DNA from: Zhongshania aquatica
GTDB taxonomy: Bacteria > Pseudomonadota > Gammaproteobacteria > Pseudomonadales > Spongiibacteraceae
Length of the DNA stretch: 64,000 bases
Reading direction: 5' to 3'
Assembly (NCBI RefSeq): GCF_027257955.1
Contig: NZ_JANZNQ010000004.1
Span: forward strand, 226,662 to 290,661
Both the position numbers and the translations under genes were made by a program. The notes below the pieces were generated by a model. It had not been told where the DNA came from. It saw only the letters and a program-made list of their open reading frames with translations, and made no database searches. Positions 38,230 to 47,603 of this stretch are shown piece after piece. Each line of letters starts with the position of its first letter. The stretch's first letter is position 1.

Positions 38230-38238
38230 TGTGGATAA
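38230..38238 (-). promoter_or_regulatory. Perfect DnaA box upstream of nrdA
   Basis: TGTGGATAA on the plus strand is the complement of TTATCCACA, the strongest E. coli DnaA box. E. coli nrdAB is also DnaA-controlled, so a link of dNTP supply with replication initiation is plausible. A single 9-mer can occur by chance. Confidence 0.5.
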
Positions 38239-38384
38239 AGTGTCGGTAAGTGGTGTGCAAAAGCTGTGCAAAGATTGATATGCCCACATCATGCGGGTTT
38301 CCGAGAGATTGCTGGCGGCGTTAGAGGGCTTGTGGGGCGGTAGACGGATTGTGCATAAGAACAGATTTTTTATACCTTAAAACC

Positions 38385-39446
38385 TTAGGTAGTGCCCTGC
38401 TGTAATTCTTCGCGGCTGAAGATGATTAAATGGTCGGCTTCGGGGTTGATTTGTACGGTTTCTTTAATGGCGTAATCGCGATGGCTGGGCAGTAGTGCTT
38501 CCACTCGGCTGCCGGTGGGCAGGCTTAATGTGTAGAGGGTGGCGCTACCAGAAAACACCTTCTTTTCTATGGTGGCAGTAATGCCGCCAAAATCACTCAG
38601 CACTATATCATCGGGACGCAGCAGCACCTCGACGGGTGTGCCCTCTGGCCAATGGTAGGCGCGGTTTCCCATGAGGGTGCCGAGTTCGGTGGTCACGGTG
38701 TTGGCTTCGGCGCCGATGACACCAGGCAAAAAGCAGCCCTCGCCAATAAAGTTGGCGACAATGCGGTTGCTGGGTTCGTGGTAGAGATTGAAGGGTGTGT
38801 CCCATTGTTGGAGCTGTCCAGCGGAGAGCAGGCCGATTTGATCGCTAAAGGCAAAGGCTTCCTGCTGATCGTGGGTGACCAGAATCGCGCTGATGTGCAG
38901 TTCTTTAAGAATGTCGCGCACTTCGAGACTGAGGCGCTTGCGCAGTTCGGCATCTAAGTTTGAAAAGGGCTCGTCCAATAAAAGTAGGTCTGGGCTCGGT
39001 GCAAGAGCGCGGGCAAGGGCGACACGTTGCTGCTGCCCGCCCGACAGCTCATGGGGGTAGCGGTGGGCGATACCCTCTAATTGCACCAGGTTTAGCAGAC
39101 GCTTTACCGTGCTATTTTGCTGAGTATGGGATTGTTTACGCAGACCAAAGCGGATGTTGTCCTTCACATTTAAATGAGGGAATAGGGCGTAGTCTTGAAA
39201 CACCATGCCGATATTGCGCTGCTCTGGGTCAATTATTTTTTTGGGTTCGCTCAGACAGTTTTCGCGAAGAATAATTTTGCCGTGGCTGAGTGGCTGAAAG
39301 CCTGCAATGGCGCGTAGTATGGTGGTTTTGCCGCAGCCGCTGGGGCCAAGTAAGCTGCAGATGTCGCCGTCGTTAACGTGAAAGCTGACCTTGTCGACGA
39401 CGATGTCGCTTTCGTATTGGCATTGGATTTCGTGAACTTGCAGCAT
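38385..39446 (-). CDS. ABC transporter ATPase, FbpC/PotA-like
   Basis: The 353-residue ATPase has Walker A GPSGCGKTT (about residues 34-42), the Q-loop NIGMVFQDYALFPH, signature LSGGQQQRVALARA, Walker B LLLLDEPFSNLD and a switch histidine ILVTHDQQEA. The C-terminal about 110 residues form a TOBE-like regulatory domain (PVEVLLRPDDIVLSDFG), as in iron(III) or sulfate importers. No permease or binding protein is adjacent, so it is an orphan here. Nearest relatives by eye are ferric-ion FbpC proteins. Confidence 0.88.
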   Translation of the reverse strand: MLQVHEIQCQYESDIVVDKVSFHVNDGDICSLLGPSGCGKTTILRAIAGFQPLSHGKIILRENCLSEPKKIIDPEQRNIGMVFQDYALFPHLNVKDNIRFGLRKQSHTQQNSTVKRLLNLVQLEGIAHRYPHELSGGQQQRVALARALAPSPDLLLLDEPFSNLDAELRKRLSLEVRDILKELHISAILVTHDQQEAFAFSDQIGLLSAGQLQQWDTPFNLYHEPSNRIVANFIGEGCFLPGVIGAEANTVTTELGTLMGNRAYHWPEGTPVEVLLRPDDIVLSDFGGITATIEKKVFSGSATLYTLSLPTGSRVEALLPSHRDYAIKETVQINPEADHLIIFSREELQQGTT

Positions 39447-39500
39447 GGGGGTTAGCTTCTGGCGCCCGTGGCGACTGATGGCTGGTCGAGGTACTGGGTG

Positions 39501-39616
39501 GTCTGAGGTCTGATGTCAGGCGTCTGACGAGAAGTCTCGGCTGCACCGATTTCGCAGCATTGCGCGACAAAGTCGCGCTCGCTTTTGCATCCGACGTCCG
39601 ACGTCCGACGTCCGAC
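39501..39616. repeat. Inverted GTCTGA / CCGACGT repeat unit
   Basis: GTCTGAGGTCTGATGTCAGG at 39501-39529 is complementary in type to CCGACGTCCGACGTCCGAC at 39591-39616, which is a near-perfect tandem of the 7-mer CCGACGT. Together they frame about 60 bp. Similar units lie at 35029 and 44978. Confidence 0.6.
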
Positions 39617-39644
39617 CAGCAAAACGATGCCGCCCAACATGAAA

Positions 39645-40559
39645 TTACGCGCTGGCCTCGTTCAGAAGAAACTCCAGCAAAGCCTTTTGCGCATGCAGGC
39701 GATTCTCGGCCTCATCCCAAATAACCGTGCTTGGGTCATCCATTAATTCAGCACTGATTTCTTCGCCACGCTTGGCGGGTAGACAGTGCATATACAACGC
39801 ATCGGGGTTGGCTAAATTCATCAGGGTTCGATTGATTTGGTAGCCAGACAATTTGCGACGGCGCTCTGCTTTTTCTTCTTCTTGGCCCATTGAGGCCCAC
39901 ACGTCAGTAACCAACAAATCTGAATTGCGCGCGGCATCGACTGGGTCGCGAACGATTTCAACGTGGTCGCCGGCGGCGGCTACTAGGTCGGCGCGGGGTT
40001 CAAAGCCCTCTGGGCAGGCGACCATTAATTTAAAGTCCAGCATCATGGCGGCTTTAATGTAAGACTGGCACATATTGTTGCCGTCGCCAATCCAGGCGAC
40101 TTGCTTACCCTTCATGCTGCCACGGTGTTCAACAAAGGTTTGAATGTCGGCGAGCAGCTGGCAGGGATGGTAGTCGTCGGTGAGCGCGTTGATGACGGGC
40201 ACGGAAGAGTTTGCCGCAAAGCGCTCGATAATGTCGTGCTCGAAGGTACGAATCATCACAATGTCGCACATCGATGAAATAACCTTGGCGCTGTCTTCTA
40301 TCGGTTCGCCGCGACCGAGTTGGGTGTCGCGCGGCGATAGAAAAATGGCGTGGCCGCCCAAGTGCGCCATGCCCGCTTCAAAGGAGATGCGAGTGCGGGT
40401 AGAGGCCTTTTCAAAGACCATACCCAATACGTAATTAGGAAATTGAACGCTGGTTTTGCGGGCTTTATGTTCTGCCTTGAGTTCGATGGCGCGCTGGATC
40501 AATTGCTCCAGTTCGGCGGGACTCAAATCCGTGAGGGTCAAAAAATGTCTTAAGGCCAT
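39645..40559 (-). CDS. argF: Ornithine carbamoyltransferase
   Basis: The 304-residue enzyme joins carbamoyl phosphate to ornithine to make citrulline. It shows the carbamoyl phosphate site [12 protein letters not shown], the middle [11 protein letters not shown], and the ornithine loop [14 protein letters not shown]. It lies 28 bp after argD on the same strand, consistent with an argDF operon for arginine synthesis. Length is normal. No ArgR box was identified. Confidence 0.95.
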   Translation of the reverse strand: MALRHFLTLTDLSPAELEQLIQRAIELKAEHKARKTSVQFPNYVLGMVFEKASTRTRISFEAGMAHLGGHAIFLSPRDTQLGRGEPIEDSAKVISSMCDIVMIRTFEHDIIERFAANSSVPVINALTDDYHPCQLLADIQTFVEHRGSMKGKQVAWIGDGNNMCQSYIKAAMMLDFKLMVACPEGFEPRADLVAAAGDHVEIVRDPVDAARNSDLLVTDVWASMGQEEEKAERRRKLSGYQINRTLMNLANPDALYMHCLPAKRGEEISAELMDDPSTVIWDEAENRLHAQKALLEFLLNEASA

Positions 40560-40587
40560 TCGGCTTACCTTTACTGCTGAACCGGCA

Positions 40588-41778
40588 TCACGCCGCGCTG
40601 CCCTGATCCGCCCACGCTAAAATTAGCGGGCAAAGGATCGAGAGCAATTCATCAATTTCCTGTTGGTTAATAATTAGTGGTGGTAGTAAACGTACCACCC
40701 GCTCTGATGTCACGTTGATCAGTAGGCCTTTCGCCAGCGCTTGTGTAACTAGCGGCGCGCAGGGCGTAGTCAATTCTATGCCAACCATAAGGCCTTGGCC
40801 CCGCACTTCTTTTACATGCGCGGCCGATTCAAGTTGTTTTTTCAAGCCCGCAATTAGGTAGCGACCGCTCTCTGCGATTTGCTCAATCATATTATTGCTG
40901 GTTAGGGTGCTGACCACGGCAAGGCCTGCAGCGCACACCAAGGGGTTGCCGCCAAAGGTTGAGCCGTGATTGCCGGGGTGGAATAAGGATGCGGCTTTAC
41001 CGTGGGCAAGGCAGGCACCAATAGGTACACCGTTGCCAAGACCTTTAGCCGTTACGACCACGTCGGGCAGGATGCCGCTGTGCTGGTAGGCAAAGTATTT
41101 GCCGGTCCGGCCATTGCCAGACTGTACTTCGTCTAGCATTAATAGCCAGTCGTGCTTGTCGCATAGCGCCCGTAGTTGCGCGAGGTATTCCGGCGGCAGT
41201 GTGCGAATGCCACCTTCACCTTGAATAGGCTCAATCAATACCGCGGCAACGCTGTCGTTGTTATGGGCGATAGTTTCCAGCGCGGCGATGTCGCCATAGG
41301 GCGCGCGGATAAAGCCGCGGACCAACGGCTCGAAGCCGACTTGAATTTTACGGTTACCGGATGCGGTCAAGGTGGCTAGCGTCCGGCCGTGGAATGCTTG
41401 CTCCATCACGATCACGTGTGGAATTTCTATATTGCGGTTGTGGCCGTGCATCCGTGCCAGCTTGATGGCCGCCTCGTTGGCCTCGGCGCCAGAGTTAGAG
41501 AAAAACACATTGTCCATGCCGCTAACGGCGCACAGTGCTTCTGCCAACTGCTGCTGTTTTTGCACCGAGTATAAATTAGAGGTGTGCAAAAGCTGACCCG
41601 CTTGGGTTTGAATCGCTTCAGTAACCGCTGGGTGTGCGTGGCCGAGTGCATTCACGCCGACACCACTAATGCAATCTAGGTAGCGTTTGCCCTCTGTATC
41701 GAACAGTCGCACACCTTCGCCCCGGGTAAATGTTACCGGCAGGCGTCCGTAGGTGTTCATTAGTGCGGGCTGTGACAT
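40588..41778 (-). CDS. argD: Acetylornithine aminotransferase
   Basis: The PLP-dependent class III aminotransferase of 396 residues acts in arginine (and possibly lysine) synthesis. It has the PLP lysine in [18 protein letters not shown] and [16 protein letters not shown] for the cofactor aspartate. The ATG at 41778 is chosen, nine codons inside the longest frame, because GGAG stands 8 nt before it and [15 protein letters not shown] is the typical start. argF follows directly. Confidence 0.93.
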   Translation of the reverse strand: MSQPALMNTYGRLPVTFTRGEGVRLFDTEGKRYLDCISGVGVNALGHAHPAVTEAIQTQAGQLLHTSNLYSVQKQQQLAEALCAVSGMDNVFFSNSGAEANEAAIKLARMHGHNRNIEIPHVIVMEQAFHGRTLATLTASGNRKIQVGFEPLVRGFIRAPYGDIAALETIAHNNDSVAAVLIEPIQGEGGIRTLPPEYLAQLRALCDKHDWLLMLDEVQSGNGRTGKYFAYQHSGILPDVVVTAKGLGNGVPIGACLAHGKAASLFHPGNHGSTFGGNPLVCAAGLAVVSTLTSNNMIEQIAESGRYLIAGLKKQLESAAHVKEVRGQGLMVGIELTTPCAPLVTQALAKGLLINVTSERVVRLLPPLIINQQEIDELLSILCPLILAWADQGSAA

Positions 41779-41855
41779 CAACAGTTCTCCGTACGCCGCG
41801 TGCATTAAAAGTGCAATAATCGGCGTAAAAAAGCAGTGTAAAGGATTTAAAACGC

Positions 41856-41877
41856 AAAAAGGCAGCTAGAGCTGCCC
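41856..41877 (-). terminator. Rho-independent terminator of the iron alcohol dehydrogenase
   Basis: On the minus strand GGCAGCT-ct-AGCTGCC followed by TTTTT is a standard intrinsic terminator. It lies between the dehydrogenase and argD, so argD needs its own promoter close by. Confidence 0.8.
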
Positions 41878-42039
41878 AGTCAGACTCTCAATAATATAAG
41901 GAACTACGCGGGATTTCTAGGCCTTAAGGCCGGAAAAACGCTTAACGTAACAATTATCGTAGCGAGCATTGACTTACCTTTCAGCCCCCAATTTGCAATG
42001 GTTTGTGTTGTGGCCACAATAGTGAGTTACCACAATCCC

Positions 42040-43200
42040 TCAGCTACCCCAAACGGTTTGGTAAAGACTTGCGATTTGCGCGGCGTCGGGAATGAGTGGG
42101 TTGTTATTTGGGGAGCCAGAATCAAGCGCCTGTTGGGCCATGGTCGGAATCGCATCATGCCATTGTGCTTTGCTAATACCAAAGCTGGCCGGTGTCGGAA
42201 CTTGCAGGTCTGCGCAAAGCTGGCGTAGTCCGGCTACTAATTTCTGATTTGCTAATTCGTCACTATCGCTCGCCTGGGCGAGTTGCATGGCGCGGGCACA
42301 GGTGGCGTAGCGAGCGGGTGCGCCGCTAATCGACCACGCGCTAATGTCGGGTAATAACATGGCGTTGCTCATACCGTGGGGAACATGGAATAGCGCGCCT
42401 ATTGGGCGGCTCATACCGTGAATAAGGGTAACCGAGGCGTTGGAAAAGGCGATGCCGCCTTGGGTCGCCGCGAGCATCATGGCTTCCCGTGCCTCGCGGT
42501 TGTCCGGTTCTTTGCAGGCAGTGGGCAAATGTTTGGCAATGGCGCTCATCGATGCCAGTGCAATGGTGTCGGTAAAGGGATTTGCCTTACGGCTTACATA
42601 GGCTTCTAAGGCATGGCATAGACTATCAATGCCGGTGTCTGCAGTGAGGCGTAAGGGCATGGTCATGGTGAGTTCAAAATCCACCAGCGCTGCGACCGGC
42701 ATTAGCCCGAGGCCCATGCACAGCATTTTTTCCTGGGTTTCGGTGTCGGTAATAACGGCGACGCGAGTGGTTTCTGACCCGGTGCCGGCGGTGGTGGGAA
42801 TAGCAATAATGGGCAGGCCGTCGTCTAGAGTTTGCGGTACTTTATAGTGGCGAATGGGCTGATCGCGACGCGCCATCGCGGCGATCGCTTTTGCGCTGTC
42901 GATGGTGCTGCCGCCGCCAAGCGCGACGACACAATCGTGATCGTTTTCGCGCAGTACGGCTAGGCCTGCGTAAATTGCGTCGGTGGTTGGGTCTGGCACA
43001 ACGCCGGTAAAACGGCGGTGGAAAATACCCTCCTTATCGAGTTGCTGCTCCAAGGTCTCTAGCCAGCCAAGGCTAACAATAAAGGCGTCGCTGACTAAAA
43101 GTGGGCGAGACAGGCCGAGTTCCTTTAACGTGGCAGGCAGCATTCGGCTGGCTTCAGCGCCGATGCGCATAATGCGTGGCAGATTAATATTGCTCGTCAT
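42040..43200 (-). CDS. Iron-containing alcohol dehydrogenase
   Basis: The 386-residue group III dehydrogenase has the NAD-binding ALGGGSTIDSAKAIA (about residues 93-107), the GIDSLCHALEAYVSRKA segment with metal-binding residues and the later HGMSRPIGALFHVPHGMSNA with the histidine ligands. Substrates in this group range from ethanol and butanol to 4-hydroxybutyrate and lactaldehyde. It is divergent from a hydantoinase B gene, with 230 bp between. Confidence 0.92.
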   Translation of the reverse strand: MTSNINLPRIMRIGAEASRMLPATLKELGLSRPLLVSDAFIVSLGWLETLEQQLDKEGIFHRRFTGVVPDPTTDAIYAGLAVLRENDHDCVVALGGGSTIDSAKAIAAMARRDQPIRHYKVPQTLDDGLPIIAIPTTAGTGSETTRVAVITDTETQEKMLCMGLGLMPVAALVDFELTMTMPLRLTADTGIDSLCHALEAYVSRKANPFTDTIALASMSAIAKHLPTACKEPDNREAREAMMLAATQGGIAFSNASVTLIHGMSRPIGALFHVPHGMSNAMLLPDISAWSISGAPARYATCARAMQLAQASDSDELANQKLVAGLRQLCADLQVPTPASFGISKAQWHDAIPTMAQQALDSGSPNNNPLIPDAAQIASLYQTVWGS

Positions 43201-43362
43201 GATTGTATTCTCATTATTGTCAGAGGCTCATTTAATAGGCTGAGCAGCGAAATTACAATTTAGCTTTTGTCTAATCTAAGATGTCAGGCGCTAGTCGGCG
43301 TTAAATCACGCCTAATGGATTGCTGTGGCGTTGGTTTGGCGCTCTTGATGCGATCAGTGATA

Positions 43363-43379
43363 ATGACGTCAATCGTCAT
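43363..43379. promoter_or_regulatory. Dyad ATGACG-N5-CGTCAT
   Basis: A perfect 6-bp inverted repeat lies 54 bp before the hydantoinase B start in the divergent promoter region. It could be an operator. No regulator gene is adjacent. Confidence 0.4.
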
Positions 43380-43432
43380 CTTGCTTGCGTTGCGCAGCAG
43401 CAAGGCTACCTAGAAAATTGAAGAGTATATTT

Positions 43433-44992
43433 ATGTCTCAATCCCACATGCTCGATCCGGTAAAGCTCGGCCTGTTCGTGAGCCGGTTGGAGTCGGTGTG
43501 CGAAGAGATGGGCGCGGTACTCCAGCGCGCAGCGTTCTCACCAAATATCAAAGATCGCTTGGATTTTTCCTGCGCTATTTTCGATGCGTCTGGTAATTTG
43601 TGCGCACAGGCGGCTCACATTCCCGTGCATCTTGGCAGTATGGCTTATGCCATGGCCGATATTGTGAACACCTGCGAATGGCGTTCAGGGGACATGATTG
43701 TTGTTAATGACCCCTTTTTGGGCGGCACCCATTTACCTGACGTTACCGTGATTGCGCCGTTCTTTGATAATGGCGGCGAATTGCTCGCTTTTATAGCTAA
43801 CCGCGCGCATCACGCAGATATCGGCTCGTCGACACCGGGTTCTATGCCGCTGTCCCAGCACTTGGAGGAGGAGGGGGTGATCATTCCTCCGACCTGTTTG
43901 GTGCGCAATGGTGTGCTAGATACTGCGCTGTTAAATACGTGGTTTGGCGATGGCCAGCATGGCGATTTTATTGCGCAGGTCAGTGCTAATCGCAGTGGCT
44001 TGCTGCGCCTAAGTGAGGTCATTTCGGGTTTATCGTTGCCATTTGACGCGGCGGTGGCGCAAGTACAGGACTATGCCGAAGGGATCGCGCGGCGCCGACT
44101 GGCAGAGTTACCTGTAGGTCGATATCACTTTACCGACTACATGGATGACGACGGCTTTGGCAATGCAAATTTGCCGATAGTCGTGAGTATCGAATTAGCG
44201 GCAGAGGGTGTGCTGGTGGATTTTGCCGGCACTGCCGCGCAGGTATCGGGCAATATAAATTGCCCTTTGTCTGTTGCCGCCGCGGCGGTGTATTACGTGT
44301 TTCGCTGTTTGATGCCGACGGAGGTGCCGGTTTGTATGGGCTTGTTTCGGTCCATCAGTTTGACGGCGCCAAGTGGCTGTTTGCTTAATGCGCAACGCCC
44401 CGCTGCGGTTGCGGCTGGTAACGTAGAAACCTCCATGCGTATTACCGATGCGGTATTGGGCGCCTTAGCGCAGGCTGTTCCTGCGTTGATACCGGCGGCA
44501 AGCCAAGGCAGCATGAACAATGTCGCTATGGGTGGCCGAGTGGATTCGCGCGGCGATAAAGAAACGTGGAATTACTACGAAACAATCGCCGGGGGAATGG
44601 GGGCGCACGCTGACGGGAATGGTTTGAACGCTGTGCAAAGTCATATGACCAATACCCTTAATACGCCGGTTGAAAGTTTAGAAATGCATTATCCCCTGCG
44701 CATGCGCAGATATGCACTGCGCCAACAATCCGGTGGTGAGGGGCTTCATGCTGGAGGAGAGGGTGTGATTAGGGAGTTTGAGTTTTTGGCGCCTACTCAG
44801 TTTACCTTGCTAACCGAACGTCGCTCCATTGCACCCTGGGGTTTGGCTGGTGGCGACGATGGTCAGGCGGGACGTAACGCTTTTAACGGTCAGCCCCTGC
44901 CCGCAAAGATCAGCATGTATGCCAATGTTGGCGACGTACTTACCATCGAAACGCCCGGCGGTGGTGGTTGGGGGAGAGCGTCGGAGGTCTGA
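43433..44992 (+). CDS. Hydantoinase B/oxoprolinase family protein
   Basis: The 519-residue protein is of HyuB type, with the start DPVKLGLFVSRLESVCEEMG and blocks VNDPFLGGTHLPDVTVIAP, NRAHHADIGSSTPGSMP and a final GGGGWGRASEV. HyuB normally works with HyuA in ATP-dependent opening of hydantoin or 5-oxoproline rings; acetone and acetophenone carboxylases are relatives. No hyuA gene is in the window. The first possible start (TTG 43385) is less likely than the ATG at 43433. The C-terminal codons run into a repeat. Confidence 0.88.
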   Translation: MSQSHMLDPVKLGLFVSRLESVCEEMGAVLQRAAFSPNIKDRLDFSCAIFDASGNLCAQAAHIPVHLGSMAYAMADIVNTCEWRSGDMIVVNDPFLGGTHLPDVTVIAPFFDNGGELLAFIANRAHHADIGSSTPGSMPLSQHLEEEGVIIPPTCLVRNGVLDTALLNTWFGDGQHGDFIAQVSANRSGLLRLSEVISGLSLPFDAAVAQVQDYAEGIARRRLAELPVGRYHFTDYMDDDGFGNANLPIVVSIELAAEGVLVDFAGTAAQVSGNINCPLSVAAAAVYYVFRCLMPTEVPVCMGLFRSISLTAPSGCLLNAQRPAAVAAGNVETSMRITDAVLGALAQAVPALIPAASQGSMNNVAMGGRVDSRGDKETWNYYETIAGGMGAHADGNGLNAVQSHMTNTLNTPVESLEMHYPLRMRRYALRQQSGGEGLHAGGEGVIREFEFLAPTQFTLLTERRSIAPWGLAGGDDGQAGRNAFNGQPLPAKISMYANVGDVLTIETPGGGGWGRASEV

Positions 44993-45165
44993 AGTCGGAC
45001 GATCGGCAGAGCGCTTAATGCTGGACGGGAGATGGGAGGCGCTGAGACCGTTGGAGGTCTGGTGTCGGATGACTGACGATAAAGTCAAAAGCAGTCCTCG
45101 GCGTAATTCAGTGTCACTGGCTTAGTTAGCGGCGGCCCTTCCGTCCGACGTCCCGACATCCGATG
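44978..45165. repeat. Inverted GTCGGA / CCGAC repeat unit after HyuB
   Basis: GTCGGAGGTCTGAAGTCGGA and GTTGGAGGTCTGGTGTCGGA on the left face CCGTCCGACGTCCCGACATC on the right. The left end supplies the last codons and stop of the hydantoinase gene. Same family as 39501-39616. Confidence 0.6.
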
Positions 45166-45291
45166 CATTCCGCTTCTCCCGTCGTGAACCATTACTTTTG
45201 TCCGCAATATTGCTAGAATGGCGACAACAATCCCCGGATAAGTGCCCCGTGAATCTGGCCTTATCACCGTTATCCGACAGACAGGTGGTCC

Positions 45292-45624
45292 ATGGACACT
45301 ATTGAAGCAATCAAACAGCAAATTACGACTAATCCCATCATTCTTTATATGAAAGGCTCTCCAAATCAACCGCAGTGCGGTTTTTCTGCGCGGGCTTCGC
45401 AAGCATTGATGGAGTGCGGCGAGCGTTTTGCGTTTGTGGATATTTTGTCTAATCCAGATATCCGCGCAAAAATGCCTGAGTTTGCAAATTGGCCAACCTT
45501 CCCACAGCTGTGGGTTGCCGGCGAGCTTGTTGGCGGCTGCGACATTATTTGTGAAATGCACGAAAGCGGCGAATTAAAAACCTTGGTGCAAGAAACCTCT
45601 GCAGCGCAAACCGCCGCCGAATAA
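45292..45624 (+). CDS. grxD: Monothiol glutaredoxin Grx4
   Basis: The 110-residue protein has the CGFS active site (PQCGFSARASQAL) and the glutathione-binding WPTFPQLWVAGELVGGCDII. With BolA it traffics Fe-S clusters and reports iron status. It stands alone and is followed by an intrinsic terminator. Confidence 0.95.
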   Translation: MDTIEAIKQQITTNPIILYMKGSPNQPQCGFSARASQALMECGERFAFVDILSNPDIRAKMPEFANWPTFPQLWVAGELVGGCDIICEMHESGELKTLVQETSAAQTAAE

Positions 45625-45640
45625 TGTAAGTCTTCGTTTC

Positions 45641-45678
45641 TAAAAAGCCCAGTGGTGTTGCCTCTGGGTTTTTTTTCG
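45641..45678 (+). terminator. Rho-independent terminator of grxD
   Basis: GCCCAG-N12-CTGGGT followed by eight T's lies 17 bp after the grxD stop. Confidence 0.8.
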
Positions 45679-45697
45679 CTTTAGTGAATGTAAATAA

Positions 45698-45712
45698 GAA
45701 TGCTTTTCATTC
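45698..45712. promoter_or_regulatory. Candidate Fur box
   Basis: GAATGCTTTTCATTC has perfect 5-bp arms and is embedded in TAAATAAGAATGC, as in proteobacterial Fur boxes. It lies about 107 bp before the porin start. Iron-repressed expression of the porin/FMN-bind/PepSY operon is inferred. Confidence 0.5.
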
Positions 45713-45818
45713 GACTTCGTATTTGCTAGCATTCCGTCCGCTGTGTGTTTGGGGTGCATGGCCACAAAAACAAAATAAGTGATTTTCGAAATCACAATGT
45801 CGAGTTGGAGAGAGAAAC

Positions 45819-46991
45819 ATGAAGAAAACCGCATTAGCGTTGGCGATTAGCGCGTTGCCATTGGCCGTGAGCGCAGCATCTGCACCGAGCCAAGAAGAAA
45901 TGTGGCAGATCATTCAGCAGCAGCAAAAAGAGATTGAACGTTTAAAGGCCGATCAAAAAGTCGCGGACAGTAAAATTAACGCCACCGCAGACGCCGTTGA
46001 AAAAACTGCTACCGTGGCCAACTGGGCTAGCCGCACGACCATTGGCGGTTATGGCGAACACCATTTTAATCACTTTAAGAATAAAGATGACCAAGTAGAT
46101 GCGCATCGTTTTGTACTCTATGTGGGTCATCAATTTAGCGACACCGTGCGTTTCTTTTCAGAAGTAGAGATTGAACACGGTTTTGTTGAAGACACCAGCG
46201 ATGGCAGTGGCCCGGGTGAACTTGAGCTTGAACAAGCCTACATCGCATGGGACTTTAGCCAGGGCCAGACGTTAACCATGGGTCAATTTTTGATCCCAGT
46301 TGGCATCATTAACGAAACCCACGAGCCTGATACCTTTTACGGCGTAGAGCGCAATAGCGTCGAAAGCGCGATTATTCCCGCAACATGGTGGGAAACGGGT
46401 GCCATGGTGAGTGGCGAGATTTTGCCGGGCTTTAATTACAACCTTGCGGTGCACAGTGGTTTGGCAATTGACCCAACAGGCAATGGCGCCGTGCGCGGTG
46501 GTCGTCAAAAGTCGGCTAAAGCCACAGCAGAAGATTTGGCCTATACCGGTCGCTTGGTTTACAACGCGATTTCCGGTCTTGAGTTGAGTGCGACCTATCA
46601 GTACCAAGCGGATGTAACACAGGGTGCGGCAGCAGAAGGCGAAGCGACGTTTTATGAATTACATGCGCGCTATCAAATTGCGAACTTAACCTTGACCGCG
46701 TTAATGGCTGAATGGGATATCGATGGCGCAACGTTTGCTGCTAACGGAAGTGATCAGCAGGAAGGTAGCTACATTGAAGCGTCTTACAAGATCACGCCAA
46801 AACTCGGTGTGTTTGTTCGCCAAAGCCAATGGGACAACCTTGCAAACAGTGCTGCCGATACTGAAATCGAGCAGTTTGATGCCGGTATTAATTATTGGTT
46901 AACGCCTACAGTAGTAATTAAGGCCGACGTAGCTGACCAAGTGAATGCCAATGGCGATGCGGTTAATCTAGGCTTAGGCTGGAGCTTTTAA
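45819..46991 (+). CDS. Outer-membrane porin, phosphate-selective (OprO/OprP) style
   Basis: The 390-residue precursor has a signal peptide cut after LPLAVSAASA, a short coiled-coil (IIQQQQKEIERLKADQK) and a beta-barrel of alternating strands starting TTIGGYGEHHFNHF and ending NLGLGWSF with the terminal phenylalanine needed for BAM. Barrel length suits 16 strands. Its position before redox genes and after a Fur-like box suggests a role in uptake of an iron-related solute rather than phosphate. Confidence 0.85.
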   Translation: MKKTALALAISALPLAVSAASAPSQEEMWQIIQQQQKEIERLKADQKVADSKINATADAVEKTATVANWASRTTIGGYGEHHFNHFKNKDDQVDAHRFVLYVGHQFSDTVRFFSEVEIEHGFVEDTSDGSGPGELELEQAYIAWDFSQGQTLTMGQFLIPVGIINETHEPDTFYGVERNSVESAIIPATWWETGAMVSGEILPGFNYNLAVHSGLAIDPTGNGAVRGGRQKSAKATAEDLAYTGRLVYNAISGLELSATYQYQADVTQGAAAEGEATFYELHARYQIANLTLTALMAEWDIDGATFAANGSDQQEGSYIEASYKITPKLGVFVRQSQWDNLANSAADTEIEQFDAGINYWLTPTVVIKADVADQVNANGDAVNLGLGWSF

Positions 46992-46994
46992 TTA

Positions 46995-47600
46995 GTGGCT
47001 TTTCGCCGCAGTCAACAAGATCACGGCAGGTGTGCGCCTGCCGTGATCTTTGTGTTTCTGCTGTCGTTTATGCTCCCAAGTCTTGTTTTCGCTAGTGCCG
47101 GAAACACTGACGTGGCGGGGCAGTATCTGACGGTAGACGAGTTTCTGCAGTTGTCATTTGAGGGTGACGCCGAACCTAGTCCGTCGGTTTATTGGTTGCC
47201 AGCTGATGTAAAAGAACGCATTAAAGCACTCAATGGTCGAGACTTTCCTCTGTTGCGTGTGCGTTATTGGTCTGTTAACGACGACACCGCATGGATACTG
47301 GAAGAAATCGGTAAAGAGATGCCAATTACTATTGGCGTTGTGGTCGATGGCCAATCTATGGCCGTTAAGCGCGTTGAAATTTTAGCGTTCAGAGAGAGTC
47401 GGGGCTGGGAAGTTCGTCACCCTTTCTTTACTCGCCAGTTCAATAATGTCGCTCTAAATAAAGACGATCTTCTTAGTACACACATCGATGGCATTACCGG
47501 CGCAACCTTGTCTGTGCGCGCGGTAAAGCATGTCACCCAAGTTGCACTTATCTTAGCAAGTGCGGTACAACGTTCGGCTGATATTGCTGCTACGGAATAA
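46995..47600 (+). CDS. FMN-binding domain protein
   Basis: The 201-residue exported protein has a signal helix (AVIFVFLLSFMLPSLVFA) and the FMN_bind motif DGITGATLSVRAVKH, where the threonine carries covalent FMN in NqrC/RnfG-like proteins. It starts at GTG 46995, 10 nt after GGAG within the porin 3' end. With the PepSY membrane protein it may pass electrons across the inner membrane to reduce ferric iron. FMN transferase ApbE is not in the window. Confidence 0.85.
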   Translation: MAFRRSQQDHGRCAPAVIFVFLLSFMLPSLVFASAGNTDVAGQYLTVDEFLQLSFEGDAEPSPSVYWLPADVKERIKALNGRDFPLLRVRYWSVNDDTAWILEEIGKEMPITIGVVVDGQSMAVKRVEILAFRESRGWEVRHPFFTRQFNNVALNKDDLLSTHIDGITGATLSVRAVKHVTQVALILASAVQRSADIAATE

Positions 47601-47603
47601 GTT

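Larger units (their letters stand above)
37977..38384. promoter_or_regulatory. nrdA upstream control region
   Basis: The 408 bp without a gene between nrdA and the ABC ATPase gene holds two candidate NrdR boxes, a perfect DnaA box and presumably the nrdA promoter. No other coding signal was seen. Confidence 0.6.

Noticed and set aside
41921..41932. Palindrome GGCCTTAAGGCC upstream of argD as an ArgR site
   Set aside because: It does not resemble the AT-rich ARG box; left unassigned.
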